Positions 54,504-62,269 of a DNA stretch of 64,000 nt are shown here, one piece after another. The DNA lies in the NCBI RefSeq assembly GCF_000217795.1, contig NC_015681.1:1169244-1233243 (forward strand), given 5' to 3'. Both the position numbers and the translations under genes were made by a program. The notes under the pieces are model-generated. The model made no database searches and was not told where the DNA came from. It saw only the letters and a program-made list of their open reading frames with translations. Source of the stretch: Thermodesulfatator indicus DSM 15286 (GTDB lineage: Bacteria; Desulfobacterota; Thermodesulfobacteria; Thermodesulfobacteriales; Thermodesulfatatoraceae). Positions within the stretch are counted from its first letter, which is position 1. Each line of letters opens with the position of its first letter.

Positions 54504-55692
54504 AAGAATTCTTTTAGGCGTAACCGGAGGGGTGGCGGCCTATAAAGCCGCCTCTCTTCTGCGCTCTCTACAAAAAAAGGGGGCAATTTGTCGCGTAGTG
54601 ATGACGGAGGGTGCTGAGGCCTTTATTTCTCCGCTCACTTTTGAGGCCTTAAGTCAGGAAAAAGTTTTCACCCAGAAGGATTTTTTGAATCCCCAGGGAG
54701 GCTTTATCCCCCATACAGAACTTGCCCGTTTTGCCGAGGCCATCGTAGTAGCGCCGGCTACAGCTTCTTTCCTGGCCTCTCTGGCGGCAGGCGATGCCAA
54801 AAGCATCCTTGTAGCCACGATCTTGGCCTCAAAAGCCCCGGTTATTATCTGTCCGGCTATGAATGTAAACATGTGGGAACATCCCGCGGTTCAGGAAAAT
54901 ATTACTAGGCTTCGCCGTTGGGGATACGAAATATTGGCGCCCGATGAAGGGGCATTAGCTTGCGGAGATATTGGTCCGGGAAGGCTCCCTGACGAAGAAG
55001 TTATTACGGCTTATTTGGAACATCTGCTGGCTCCTAAAGACCTTGCGGGTAAGAAAATATTGATAACCGCAGGCCCCACGCGAGAACCAATAGACGCCGT
55101 GCGTTATCTCTCTAACCGTTCTTCCGGTAGGATGGGGCTTGCTCTGGCCAGAGCTGCCTGGTTAAGAGGAGGAGAGATAACAGTAGTCCATGGCCCCATA
55201 ACGGTTCCCCTTCCGCCTTATCTGAAAGCTATTCCTGTAGAAACAGCTAAAGAAATGCTTGAGGCGGTTATGGATAGATTCCCTGAGACAGACATACTGG
55301 TAATGGCCGCAGCGGTAGCTGATTATCGCCCTAAAGAGATCTTCCCTGGCAAAATAAAAAAGTCGTCCCAAAATACTCTTATTGAACTTGAACCTACAGA
55401 AGACATTCTTTTAGCGGTAGCGCAGGTTAAGCGAGTTGACCAAATAGTTATCGGTTTTGCTGCTGAAGAAGGCGCTAAGCTCCTGGAAGAAGCCAGGCGC
55501 AAGCTTAAAGTCAAAAAGCTTGATTTAATCGTAGCCAATGATATCTCCCGCCCAGAAACAGGTTTTGAAATAGACACCAACGAAGTCTGGCTAATTTCTT
55601 CTACAGGCAAGGAAGAAAAGATTCCGTTGGCCCCTAAAGATCAAGTAGCCTGGCAGATTTGGGATTGTATAGTTGAGTTGTTGGGTGGTTGA
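54487..55692 (+). CDS. coaBC: Bifunctional phosphopantothenoylcysteine decarboxylase/synthetase
   Basis: Carries out two steps of coenzyme A synthesis: joining cysteine to phosphopantothenate (CoaB half) and decarboxylating the product (CoaC half). The flavin half has GVTGGVAAYKA, the catalytic His in PHTELARFA, PAMNVNMWEHP and the Cys in ACGDIGPGRLPD. The CTP-dependent half begins near residue 190: ITAGPTREPIDAVRYLSNRSSG, AAAVADYRP and GFAAEE. 401 aa is standard. Confidence 0.94.
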   Translation: MILTNKRILLGVTGGVAAYKAASLLRSLQKKGAICRVVMTEGAEAFISPLTFEALSQEKVFTQKDFLNPQGGFIPHTELARFAEAIVVAPATASFLASLAAGDAKSILVATILASKAPVIICPAMNVNMWEHPAVQENITRLRRWGYEILAPDEGALACGDIGPGRLPDEEVITAYLEHLLAPKDLAGKKILITAGPTREPIDAVRYLSNRSSGRMGLALARAAWLRGGEITVVHGPITVPLPPYLKAIPVETAKEMLEAVMDRFPETDILVMAAAVADYRPKEIFPGKIKKSSQNTLIELEPTEDILLAVAQVKRVDQIVIGFAAEEGAKLLEEARRKLKVKKLDLIVANDISRPETGFEIDTNEVWLISSTGKEEKIPLAPKDQVAWQIWDCIVELLGG

Positions 55693-55718
55693 GTAGTTGA
55701 GAGGTTGAGTAGTTGGGA
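55687..55718 (+). repeat. Two tandem 16-bp units
   Basis: GGTTGAGTAGTTGAGA is followed directly by GGTTGAGTAGTTGGGA. The first unit contains the last bases of coaBC; the second blends into the GGGAGGGG ribosome site of the peptidase gene. Confidence 0.7.
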
Positions 55719-55725
55719 GGGGTAA

Positions 55726-56805
55726 ATGGAGGTTAGACAAAGGCGATTAAGGCGGGTGAGGTTGTCGTTACCTAAAGAAGGAGCCCTTCTTGTTACCTGT
55801 CAGGAAAACCGTCGCTATCTATCGGGCTTTTCTCCTGAAGACGTGAGCCTTAATGAAAGCTCTGGAGCCCTTTTAATCACCAAGAAAGAGGCCTTTATCC
55901 TTACAGACCCGCGTTACCAGGAAGAAGCCAAGGAATGTGAGCCGCTTTTTGAACCTCGGATTTACCGAAAGGGGCTTATCGCTGAGTTAGCTAAACTAAT
56001 TCCCCTTTTAGAGATAAAGACTTTACTGATTGAGCCACGCTACGTATCAGTTGCCCTTTTAAGAGGCTTTGAAAAAAAGTTTTCTGTAAAAATAGATGAG
56101 GCTCGTCCGGTCATTGAGCGCATGCGTGAAATAAAAGACCAGGAAGAAATTGAGGCTATTCGTAAAGCTTTGGCTATTGCCGAAGAAATCCTTTCAGAAG
56201 TGGCCAAAGAAATAAGGCCGGGGGTTACAGAAAAAGAGCTGGCGGCCAAAGTTATCATGATGAGCCACAAAATGGCCGACGGACTTTCCTTCCCTCCGAT
56301 AGTAGCCAGTGGGCCTAATGCCGCCCGGCCTCATGCTGAACCTACCGACAAACCTTTAAAACCAGGAGAGCCGGTAATTATTGATATGGGAGTAAAGTGG
56401 CAGGGTTATTGTTCTGATATTACCCGTACTTTTTTTGTGGAAAAGGCAACAGGTAAATTTAAATATATCTACAAAATGGTAAAAAAGGCCAAAGAGGCCG
56501 CTGAACAAAAATTAAAAGCCGGAGTCAAAGCCCAGGAACCAGACGAGGCGGCAAGAACTGTTTTTCGGCAAGAGGCCCTAGAAAGACACTTCTGGCATTC
56601 CCTAGGCCACGGGGTTGGCCTTGCCATTCACGAAGCCCCAACCCTTTCTTGCCGCAGCCATCGCAAATTAAAAGCCGGACATGTGGTTACGATTGAACCC
56701 GGCCTTTATCTCCCGGACTGGGGCGGTGTGCGCCTGGAAGACATGGTGGTAGTAACCGATGAGGGTTTTACCCGTCTAAATTCTTTAGGTTTTTTGGAGT
56801 TTTAA
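55726..56805 (+). CDS. M24 family Xaa-Pro peptidase
   Basis: A pita-bread metallopeptidase that releases N-terminal residues before proline, or splits Xaa-Pro dipeptides. The N-terminal creatinase-like domain (residues 1-125) is followed by the catalytic domain with all five metal ligands: Asp in VIIDMGVKWQGYCSD (two), His in HSLGHGVGLAIHEAP, Glu in TIEPGLYLP and Glu in VRLEDMVVV. The 359-aa length matches aminopeptidase P-like enzymes of thermophiles. It is convergent with the Wzz gene, sharing four bases. Confidence 0.9.
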   Translation: MEVRQRRLRRVRLSLPKEGALLVTCQENRRYLSGFSPEDVSLNESSGALLITKKEAFILTDPRYQEEAKECEPLFEPRIYRKGLIAELAKLIPLLEIKTLLIEPRYVSVALLRGFEKKFSVKIDEARPVIERMREIKDQEEIEAIRKALAIAEEILSEVAKEIRPGVTEKELAAKVIMMSHKMADGLSFPPIVASGPNAARPHAEPTDKPLKPGEPVIIDMGVKWQGYCSDITRTFFVEKATGKFKYIYKMVKKAKEAAEQKLKAGVKAQEPDEAARTVFRQEALERHFWHSLGHGVGLAIHEAPTLSCRSHRKLKAGHVVTIEPGLYLPDWGGVRLEDMVVVTDEGFTRLNSLGFLEF

Positions 56806-57692
56806 GGATTATCTTTTTCGTAGCGCTTTTTAGCGTTTTCCAGCCACTCCGCAAAAAAGGCCAAAAAGATCCCCAAAAACAGGCCTGAAACCAAAGCTAC
56901 AGCCAAAATTAACTTGGCTTTGGGTTTATAAGGTTTTTGGGGAATTACAGGTGTTATGGCCAGTTCTACCCCTTTTAACCTGGCTAACCTGGTTTGGCTT
57001 TCAATAAGATTGCTTTCAAGCTCCACGATAGTTTTGGCTATATCATAGGGATTAACGTCTTTATATTGAGTGGGATTTTGTAGAACTTTCTTTTGAAGAT
57101 TTTTCAAAATATCAATGTTTTTCTTTATAGAAGCAATTTCTTTTAAAAGTTTTTCTTTTTCGGTTTCAATTTTATCTTTTATGAACTCTGTATTGTTTAG
57201 ATAAGCTAATATTTTATTTGTTATTTCCGGAATTATATTTGGATCTTTCGTTTCTACTGTCAATAAGACTAAATTTTTGTTATTTCTAGGAATGTTAGCC
57301 TCAAGGTTAACAACTTGATTTATTATGTCTTCCTTAACTTTTAATTTGTGGCTCAACTCGGCTAATCGTCTTTCTTTTAGTAATGAATTTAAAGTATCTA
57401 TTTTCTTTTTTAGAAGAAAAGGAATAGAAGAATCGACAGATCCTGAAGAATCGGTCATTTCGGATAAAAATCCAGCTTCACTTTTATAAATTTTCGGAGA
57501 AATAAATGCAAAAGCTAGGGCTATTAACACAAACAATAAGGTAGTTGCGAAAATATAAAGTTTTCTCTTTTTTAAAGTCAGCCAGAGTTCGTAAAGGTCT
57601 ATTTCGTCTTCGTCATAGTAAGGTGGATAGGGGGGATAGAGAGGCATTTGACGATTGATATTATTTTCTCCTTCTGTTTTTCTTTCTGACAT
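56802..57692 (-). CDS. Wzz/chain-length determinant family protein
   Basis: A polysaccharide co-polymerase that sets the length of O-antigen or exopolysaccharide chains. An N-terminal membrane helix (YIFATTLLFVLIALAFAFI, about residues 45-63) follows a Pro/Tyr-rich cytoplasmic stretch. A long periplasmic coiled-coil region comes next, then a second helix (LILAVALVSGLFLGIFLAFF) near the C-terminus, with the family's Pro-rich PVIPQKPYKPK just before it. I start at 57692 (MSERKTEG) where GAGG lies upstream; nine extra residues are possible. It lacks the tyrosine-kinase domain found in some relatives. Confidence 0.85.
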   Translation of the reverse strand: MSERKTEGENNINRQMPLYPPYPPYYDEDEIDLYELWLTLKKRKLYIFATTLLFVLIALAFAFISPKIYKSEAGFLSEMTDSSGSVDSSIPFLLKKKIDTLNSLLKERRLAELSHKLKVKEDIINQVVNLEANIPRNNKNLVLLTVETKDPNIIPEITNKILAYLNNTEFIKDKIETEKEKLLKEIASIKKNIDILKNLQKKVLQNPTQYKDVNPYDIAKTIVELESNLIESQTRLARLKGVELAITPVIPQKPYKPKAKLILAVALVSGLFLGIFLAFFAEWLENAKKRYEKDNP

Positions 57693-57732
57693 AATTTCCT
57701 CTTTATAAAACCTTTGCAAAAGTTCTGTTTAA

Positions 57733-57898
57733 GAGACTGCTTCGCTTCGCTCGCAGTGACAATGAAAGAGGAACTCGCCTTGACAACGTGCAGTCATTGC
57801 GAGCCACGAAGTGGCGAAGCAATCTCCTTGATACTCTGTAAAAACTGCATCCTTGCGAGCTACTTACACCGTTATTGCGAGTGAAGCGAAGCAATCTC
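57733..57898. repeat. Cluster of three palindromic BIME-like units
   Basis: A reversed unit at 57733-57760 (GAGACTGCTTCG..GCAGTGAC), a forward unit at 57793-57826 (GTCATTGCGAG, inner palindrome GCCACGAAGTGGC, GAAGCAATCTC) and a forward unit at 57871-57898 (GTTATTGCGAGTG..GCAATCTC). They fill the 254-base gap between Wzz and rlmE. Confidence 0.75.
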
Positions 57899-57946
57899 TA
57901 TCTTTGGGCTGATAAAATAAAGTATCAGCTACTAAAGTCAAGGTTA

Positions 57947-58534
57947 CTACTTTTCTTTCCTGGCCAACACAAATATTTCGCGGCTTTCGGAGCGGGTGCT
58001 TTTGGGGCGAAAGCGTTTTACCGGGCCAATTCTCTTTTTCACTTCATCTACAAACCCGGGGAAAGCTTCTCCTTCAAAGACCTTTACAAAAAACACCCCA
58101 CTTGGTTTTAAAACTTTTTCGGCAATTTCTAAGGCGCGCTTAGCCAAATGGACAGAGCGAAAGTGGTCTCCTGAGCGGTCACCAGTGGTTTTGGGGGCCA
58201 TGTCACTTAAAACGGCGTCAAAGGCAGAGACACTAGCTTTTTCGCAAAGTTCTTCAGGATTTAATTCAAAAATATCCTGCTGTAAGAAAACAAAGTTGGG
58301 CGCAGAAATCTTAACGGGGCTCAAATCAACCCCAACTACTAAGCCGTTTTTACCGACTTTTTCAAGCGCGTATTTGCTCCAGGAGCCGGGAGCAGCGCCA
58401 AGGTCAAGCACCTTTTGGCCGCGGCGCAAAAGGCGGTATTTCTGGTCGGCTTCTTTAATTTTATAAACCGAACGGGCGGGATACTTTTCCTGCTTGGCCT
58501 TTTTAGCGTAATAATCACGAGGCTTATAGGGCAT
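57947..58534 (-). CDS. rlmE: 23S rRNA 2'-O-ribose methyltransferase RlmE/FtsJ
   Basis: Methylates a uridine ribose in the 23S A-loop during ribosome assembly. ARSVYKIKEADQKYRLL supplies the first catalytic Lys, with SAM loop VLDLGAAPGSWSKY, catalytic Asp in LSDMAPKTTGDRSGDH and Lys in FFVKVFEG. 195 aa is the usual length. It is a single gene, with a dispersed GGGACAGGC motif copy at 58558 just upstream. Confidence 0.92.
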   Translation of the reverse strand: MPYKPRDYYAKKAKQEKYPARSVYKIKEADQKYRLLRRGQKVLDLGAAPGSWSKYALEKVGKNGLVVGVDLSPVKISAPNFVFLQQDIFELNPEELCEKASVSAFDAVLSDMAPKTTGDRSGDHFRSVHLAKRALEIAEKVLKPSGVFFVKVFEGEAFPGFVDEVKKRIGPVKRFRPKSTRSESREIFVLARKEK

Positions 58535-58557
58535 AGAAAAAGCCTAAAGCCAAAAAT

Positions 58558-58568
58558 GGGGACAGGCA
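58558..58568 (+). repeat. GGGACAGGCAA motif copy
   Basis: A copy of the dispersed motif in the divergent spacer between rlmE and the LivG-type ATPase; its A-run is interrupted (GGGACAGGCAAGAGCAAAA). Confidence 0.55.
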
Positions 58569-58619
58569 AGAGCAAAACTTGAAGCTTTTTAGCGTCTAAG
58601 GTAAGCTTCCGCCGGGCCA

Positions 58620-59372
58620 ATGCTTTTACAGGTCAAAGACCTTACCAAAAAATTTCGCGGTCTGATGGCTTTGAGAGGGGTGAACTTTTCCCTGGCCAAA
58701 GGCGAAGTCCTTGGGCTTATCGGTCCGAACGGGGCGGGTAAGACCACGGTTATTAACATAATCTCGGGTTTTTTGAAACCTACCGAAGGAAAAATATTCT
58801 TCCAGGGCCGGGAAATAACCGGCTTTCCCCCGGAAAAGATTGCCCGCCTTGGGATTTTACGGACTTTTCAACACGTGCAGATCTTTCGTGAGTTAACCGT
58901 CTTAGAGAATGTGTTATTAGGTTTTACCCGCCATCTTAAACGCCGTCTCTGGCATGATCTGTTAGGCTTACCTTTAGCTCGCCGCGAAGAAAAAGAAATT
59001 CGTGAAAAAGCGCAGGAAATTCTTGCACTCCTTGGCCTGGCGGACATTGCTTCTATGCCAGCTTACGAACTACCTTACGGAAAGCAGCGACAGGTAGTTT
59101 TGGCCCGAGCGGTGGCTTCTCGTCCTGAACTCCTTTTACTTGATGAGCCTGCGGCTGGCCTTTCCTCTTCTGAAACCAAAGAGCTGCTTTTGTTCCTCAA
59201 AAAACTGAAAGATATGGGTCTTGCCATGCTTATAGTTGATCACGACGTAGAGCTTATCTGGGAGATATGTGATCGGGTGGCAGTATTGGCCTTTGGAGAA
59301 GTGATAGCCTGTGGCGCCCCCTCCCAGGTTAGGCAAGACCCAAAAGTAGTGGAAGTTTATTTAGGTTCCTGA
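58620..59372 (+). CDS. LivG-type ABC transporter ATP-binding protein (orphan)
   Basis: A branched-chain amino-acid type ATPase: Walker A GPNGAGKTT, the Q-loop ILRTFQHVQIF, the signature-like ELPYGKQRQVVLARAV (LPYGKQR in place of LSGGQ, as in LivG), Walker B LLLLDEPAAGLSSSE and IVDHDVELI. No permease, LivF or binding protein is next to it. Either its partners are elsewhere or it serves the urea-type transporter; the latter already has its own UrtD. 250 aa is normal. Its end overlaps the convergent MetF-MetV gene by 16 bases. Confidence 0.85.
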   Translation: MLLQVKDLTKKFRGLMALRGVNFSLAKGEVLGLIGPNGAGKTTVINIISGFLKPTEGKIFFQGREITGFPPEKIARLGILRTFQHVQIFRELTVLENVLLGFTRHLKRRLWHDLLGLPLARREEKEIREKAQEILALLGLADIASMPAYELPYGKQRQVVLARAVASRPELLLLDEPAAGLSSSETKELLLFLKKLKDMGLAMLIVDHDVELIWEICDRVAVLAFGEVIACGAPSQVRQDPKVVEVYLGS

Positions 59373-60907
59373 AAGTTTTTAGGAACAGGATGCCGATGAT
59401 GGTCTCGACCCAGGTAAAAGTTCAGCCAGGAAGAACGCCCAGAAAGCCCCCAATCCCGCGGGGGGATAAAACCTTCTTTTAAAAGGTGCCTTTTGCCAAT
59501 AGCTTTAAGGCGTTCATACACTTTTACATAATGGCATTTTTTAGAAGAATCCACTTCACAGTAACCATCTTTGCTACCGCCACAGGGGCCATTGAGAAGA
59601 TTTTTGGCACAACCACTCTGGGGGCATAAATAGGCCATTTCTCCGAGAGTACAATCTCCACAGCGCTGGCAGTCAAAGAGAAGCCCTTTTACCGCGTACT
59701 CAAATTTGGTAAACCAGGGTTCAAAAGAGGATCCATCTATTTTTTGGGCGTATTTTACGGCAAAGTTGTAAAAACCTTTGCCAGGTTCAAAAAAGAGGTC
59801 ATGTACCCACAGGTTTAGGGTAAACATCAAGGGTTTTTTCTGGGCCGGCGAGAGCTTTTCATATCTTTCAGGGAGGTTAAGTCCGGTTTCAGGGTCTTTA
59901 CTGTAAAGGTAGAAAGTTCCTTCAGGGGCGTTGCGAAATTCCGGGAGAAAATCCTTCCAGCGCGGATAAAACTCTTCAGCCTTATCCAGAAGAAAGGCTA
60001 TGTCTTCGTAACGGACCTTGCCTCCCGAGATGTGGACACCGTCATAGCCCATGCCCCTGAGAATAGCTACCAGTTTGGCCGCCCGGATTAAAGCGGCCCG
60101 GTAAGTATCCTTCTCTTGACGAGCCTCTTCTTCTATCTGGGCCAGGTATTCAGCGGTGATTTCTATGCCGGGGATTATCCCTTTATGAAAAATACGGGCC
60201 ATGCGCACATCAGTAATAAACACGCTTCCAATCAAGGGGACGTTCAATTTTTCTTCTCGCATGTAAAGCAGAAGTTCGTGAAACTTGCGAGCGTCAAACC
60301 CCACCTGGGTGATTACAAAATGTGCTCCGGCCTTTATCTTTCGGTGGAGTTTGTAGTATTGGGGCATGAGTTCGGCCTCAAACTTTTTAAAGGGCGTAAC
60401 CACGCAGCCTTTAAAAAAGGGCATGGGCGGAAGTTTTACGCCACCTCCTGGAGCCTCAGGCGGAAGCTCTATGCCCTTTTCCATTTCGGTTATTAGCTGG
60501 AGGAGATGTACGGCATCAAGGTCAAACACCGGTTTAGCCCGTCCCATAAAGCCGTAAAGGGGGAAGTCTCCCGTCATAACCAGGAGATTGTGAAGGCCTT
60601 CTCTGTCCCGAGCAAAAAGGGTGCTTTCTATCTGGTTACGATTTTTGTCCTTGCAGGTGAAGTGAAGAACGGGTTCCAGGCCAAGTTTTAAGATTTCGCG
60701 ACCTAAAACCGCAGGAGACAGGGCCGGGTGCCCCCCGGCGTTTTCGGTAATGGTCAAACCATGCAGGCGGCCGTCTTTGGTGGCCTCTTCAGCAAACTTT
60801 ATAATCTTCTGAAACTGGCGGAGCCTGGTGCTTCGTCCAGGGACAAGCTCGTAAGTAATAGTAAAAAGATCTGGATTTTCTAAACACTTTCTGAAAGAAC
60901 AGACCAT
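59357..60907 (-). CDS. Fused methylenetetrahydrofolate reductase MetF-MetV
   Basis: The first 300 or so residues form a MetF barrel: TITYELVPGRS, LHGLTITENAGG, LEPVLHFTCKDKNRNQIES, NLLVMTGDFP, and AGAHFVITQVGFDARKF. The C-terminal part (from about 400) is a MetV-like domain rich in cysteine: CQRCGDCTLGEMAYLCPQSGCAKNLLNGPCGG (roughly residues 416-447), then CEVDSSKKCHYVKVYERLK, suited to iron-sulfur or zinc binding. In acetogens and related anaerobes MetF and MetV are separate subunits of the reductase of the Wood-Ljungdahl methyl branch. Here they are one 516-aa chain. The formate dehydrogenase 6 kb away would feed the same pathway. Confidence 0.8.
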   Translation of the reverse strand: MVCSFRKCLENPDLFTITYELVPGRSTRLRQFQKIIKFAEEATKDGRLHGLTITENAGGHPALSPAVLGREILKLGLEPVLHFTCKDKNRNQIESTLFARDREGLHNLLVMTGDFPLYGFMGRAKPVFDLDAVHLLQLITEMEKGIELPPEAPGGGVKLPPMPFFKGCVVTPFKKFEAELMPQYYKLHRKIKAGAHFVITQVGFDARKFHELLLYMREEKLNVPLIGSVFITDVRMARIFHKGIIPGIEITAEYLAQIEEEARQEKDTYRAALIRAAKLVAILRGMGYDGVHISGGKVRYEDIAFLLDKAEEFYPRWKDFLPEFRNAPEGTFYLYSKDPETGLNLPERYEKLSPAQKKPLMFTLNLWVHDLFFEPGKGFYNFAVKYAQKIDGSSFEPWFTKFEYAVKGLLFDCQRCGDCTLGEMAYLCPQSGCAKNLLNGPCGGSKDGYCEVDSSKKCHYVKVYERLKAIGKRHLLKEGFIPPRDWGLSGRSSWLNFYLGRDHHRHPVPKNFQEPK

Positions 60908-62269
60908 TTAAGATTCTCCCGAAAGACCTAGGGCCTTTAGTTTACGATGAAGATAAGTTCTTTCAAGCCCTATGGCCTCGGCGGTCTGGGAAATATTTCC
61001 TTTAAATTCTGCAAGCTTGCGTTTCAAAAATTCCCTTTCAAACAGAGACCGCGCCTGTTTAAAGTCATTACATTCAAACCAGGGTTCCTGACCAAAGGAA
61101 GTTTGCGGAGGTTGATTGATTTCAGGGGGAAGGTCCTCAAGGGATATAGTGTCCCTTTTGCTCAAAATTACTAGCCTTTCAATTAAATTTCTCAATTCTC
61201 GTATGTTTCCTGGCCAGGGATAGCGTTTTAGGGCCTCCATGGCTTCAGGAGTAATTTTTTTGCGCCCGAGGCCGGAGTGCCTGGCAAATTCGTCTAAAAA
61301 TTCTTCCACTAATAAGGGAATATCTTCAGGCCTTTCACGCAAAGGCGGAATGTGTATGGGAATTACATTCAGACGATAATAAAGGTCTTCGCGAAAACGG
61401 CCTTTTTTTATCTCTTCGGTAAGATTTTTGTTGGTGGCAGCGATGACTCTTACGTCAACGGAGATGGTTTTGGTACCACCTACCCTTTCAAAACATTTTT
61501 CCTGAAGCACTCGTAACACTTTGGCCTGGGCCGAAAGACTCATGTCGCCGATTTCGTCAAGAAAAATGGTACCCCCGTCTGCCAGGTCAAATTTCCCTTT
61601 TTTAGAGGAGACTGCTCCGGTGAAGGCGCCTTTTTCGTGGCCAAATAGTTCAGATTCAATGAGGTCTTCGGGAATAGCGGCACAGTTTACGGCTACAAAA
61701 GGTTTTTCGGCCCGGCGTGAAAGGGTATGGATCATGCGGGCCGCTACTTCCTTGCCCACGCCTGATTCTCCGGTTATAAGCACGGTGGCATCTGTTTGCG
61801 CTACTCTTTCAATGGCTTCGCGGAGTTCCAAAATAGCATGACTCTGGCCGGTGATTCCCGGACCGGTGAGGTGCCTTTTAAGAGTTATGTTTTCTTCTCT
61901 TAAAGCTCTGAATTTTAGGGCGTTAGCTACGGTTACTACTACTCGGTCATAAGAGAGAGGTTTTTCCAGGAAATCGAAGGCTCCGAGCTTGATGGCCTTT
62001 ACCGCTGTCTCTACGGTGCCGTGGCCAGAAATCACTATAACGGGAAGATCAGGGCTTTCTTTACGAAGTGTTTTAAGAAGCTTTAAGCCGTCCTGGTCTG
62101 GCAACCAGACGTCAAGGATAAGGAGGTCGGGTTGCTCTTGTTTGACTTTCTGTAAGCCTTCGGCTGCATTTTTAGCCGTAATAACCTGATAGCCTTCGTC
62201 TTCTAAGATATCTGCCAGGCTTTCTAATATGGCCTCTTCGTCATCTATAACCAGGATTTTTTCATTCAT
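60908..62269 (-). CDS. NtrX/NtrC-type sigma-54 response regulator
   Basis: A 453-aa activator. The receiver domain has the phospho-Asp in LLILDVWLPDQDG and LEKPLSYDRV. The AAA+ domain has GESGVGKE, the sigma-54 contact loop GAFTGAVS and LDEIGDMS. A Fis-type helix-turn-helix (NISQTAEAIGLERTYLHRKL) ends it; TYLHRKLK is a typical NtrX ending. It overlaps the kinase gene upstream by four bases and abuts MetF-MetV downstream without a gap. Confidence 0.92.
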   Translation of the reverse strand: MNEKILVIDDEEAILESLADILEDEGYQVITAKNAAEGLQKVKQEQPDLLILDVWLPDQDGLKLLKTLRKESPDLPVIVISGHGTVETAVKAIKLGAFDFLEKPLSYDRVVVTVANALKFRALREENITLKRHLTGPGITGQSHAILELREAIERVAQTDATVLITGESGVGKEVAARMIHTLSRRAEKPFVAVNCAAIPEDLIESELFGHEKGAFTGAVSSKKGKFDLADGGTIFLDEIGDMSLSAQAKVLRVLQEKCFERVGGTKTISVDVRVIAATNKNLTEEIKKGRFREDLYYRLNVIPIHIPPLRERPEDIPLLVEEFLDEFARHSGLGRKKITPEAMEALKRYPWPGNIRELRNLIERLVILSKRDTISLEDLPPEINQPPQTSFGQEPWFECNDFKQARSLFEREFLKRKLAEFKGNISQTAEAIGLERTYLHRKLKALGLSGES

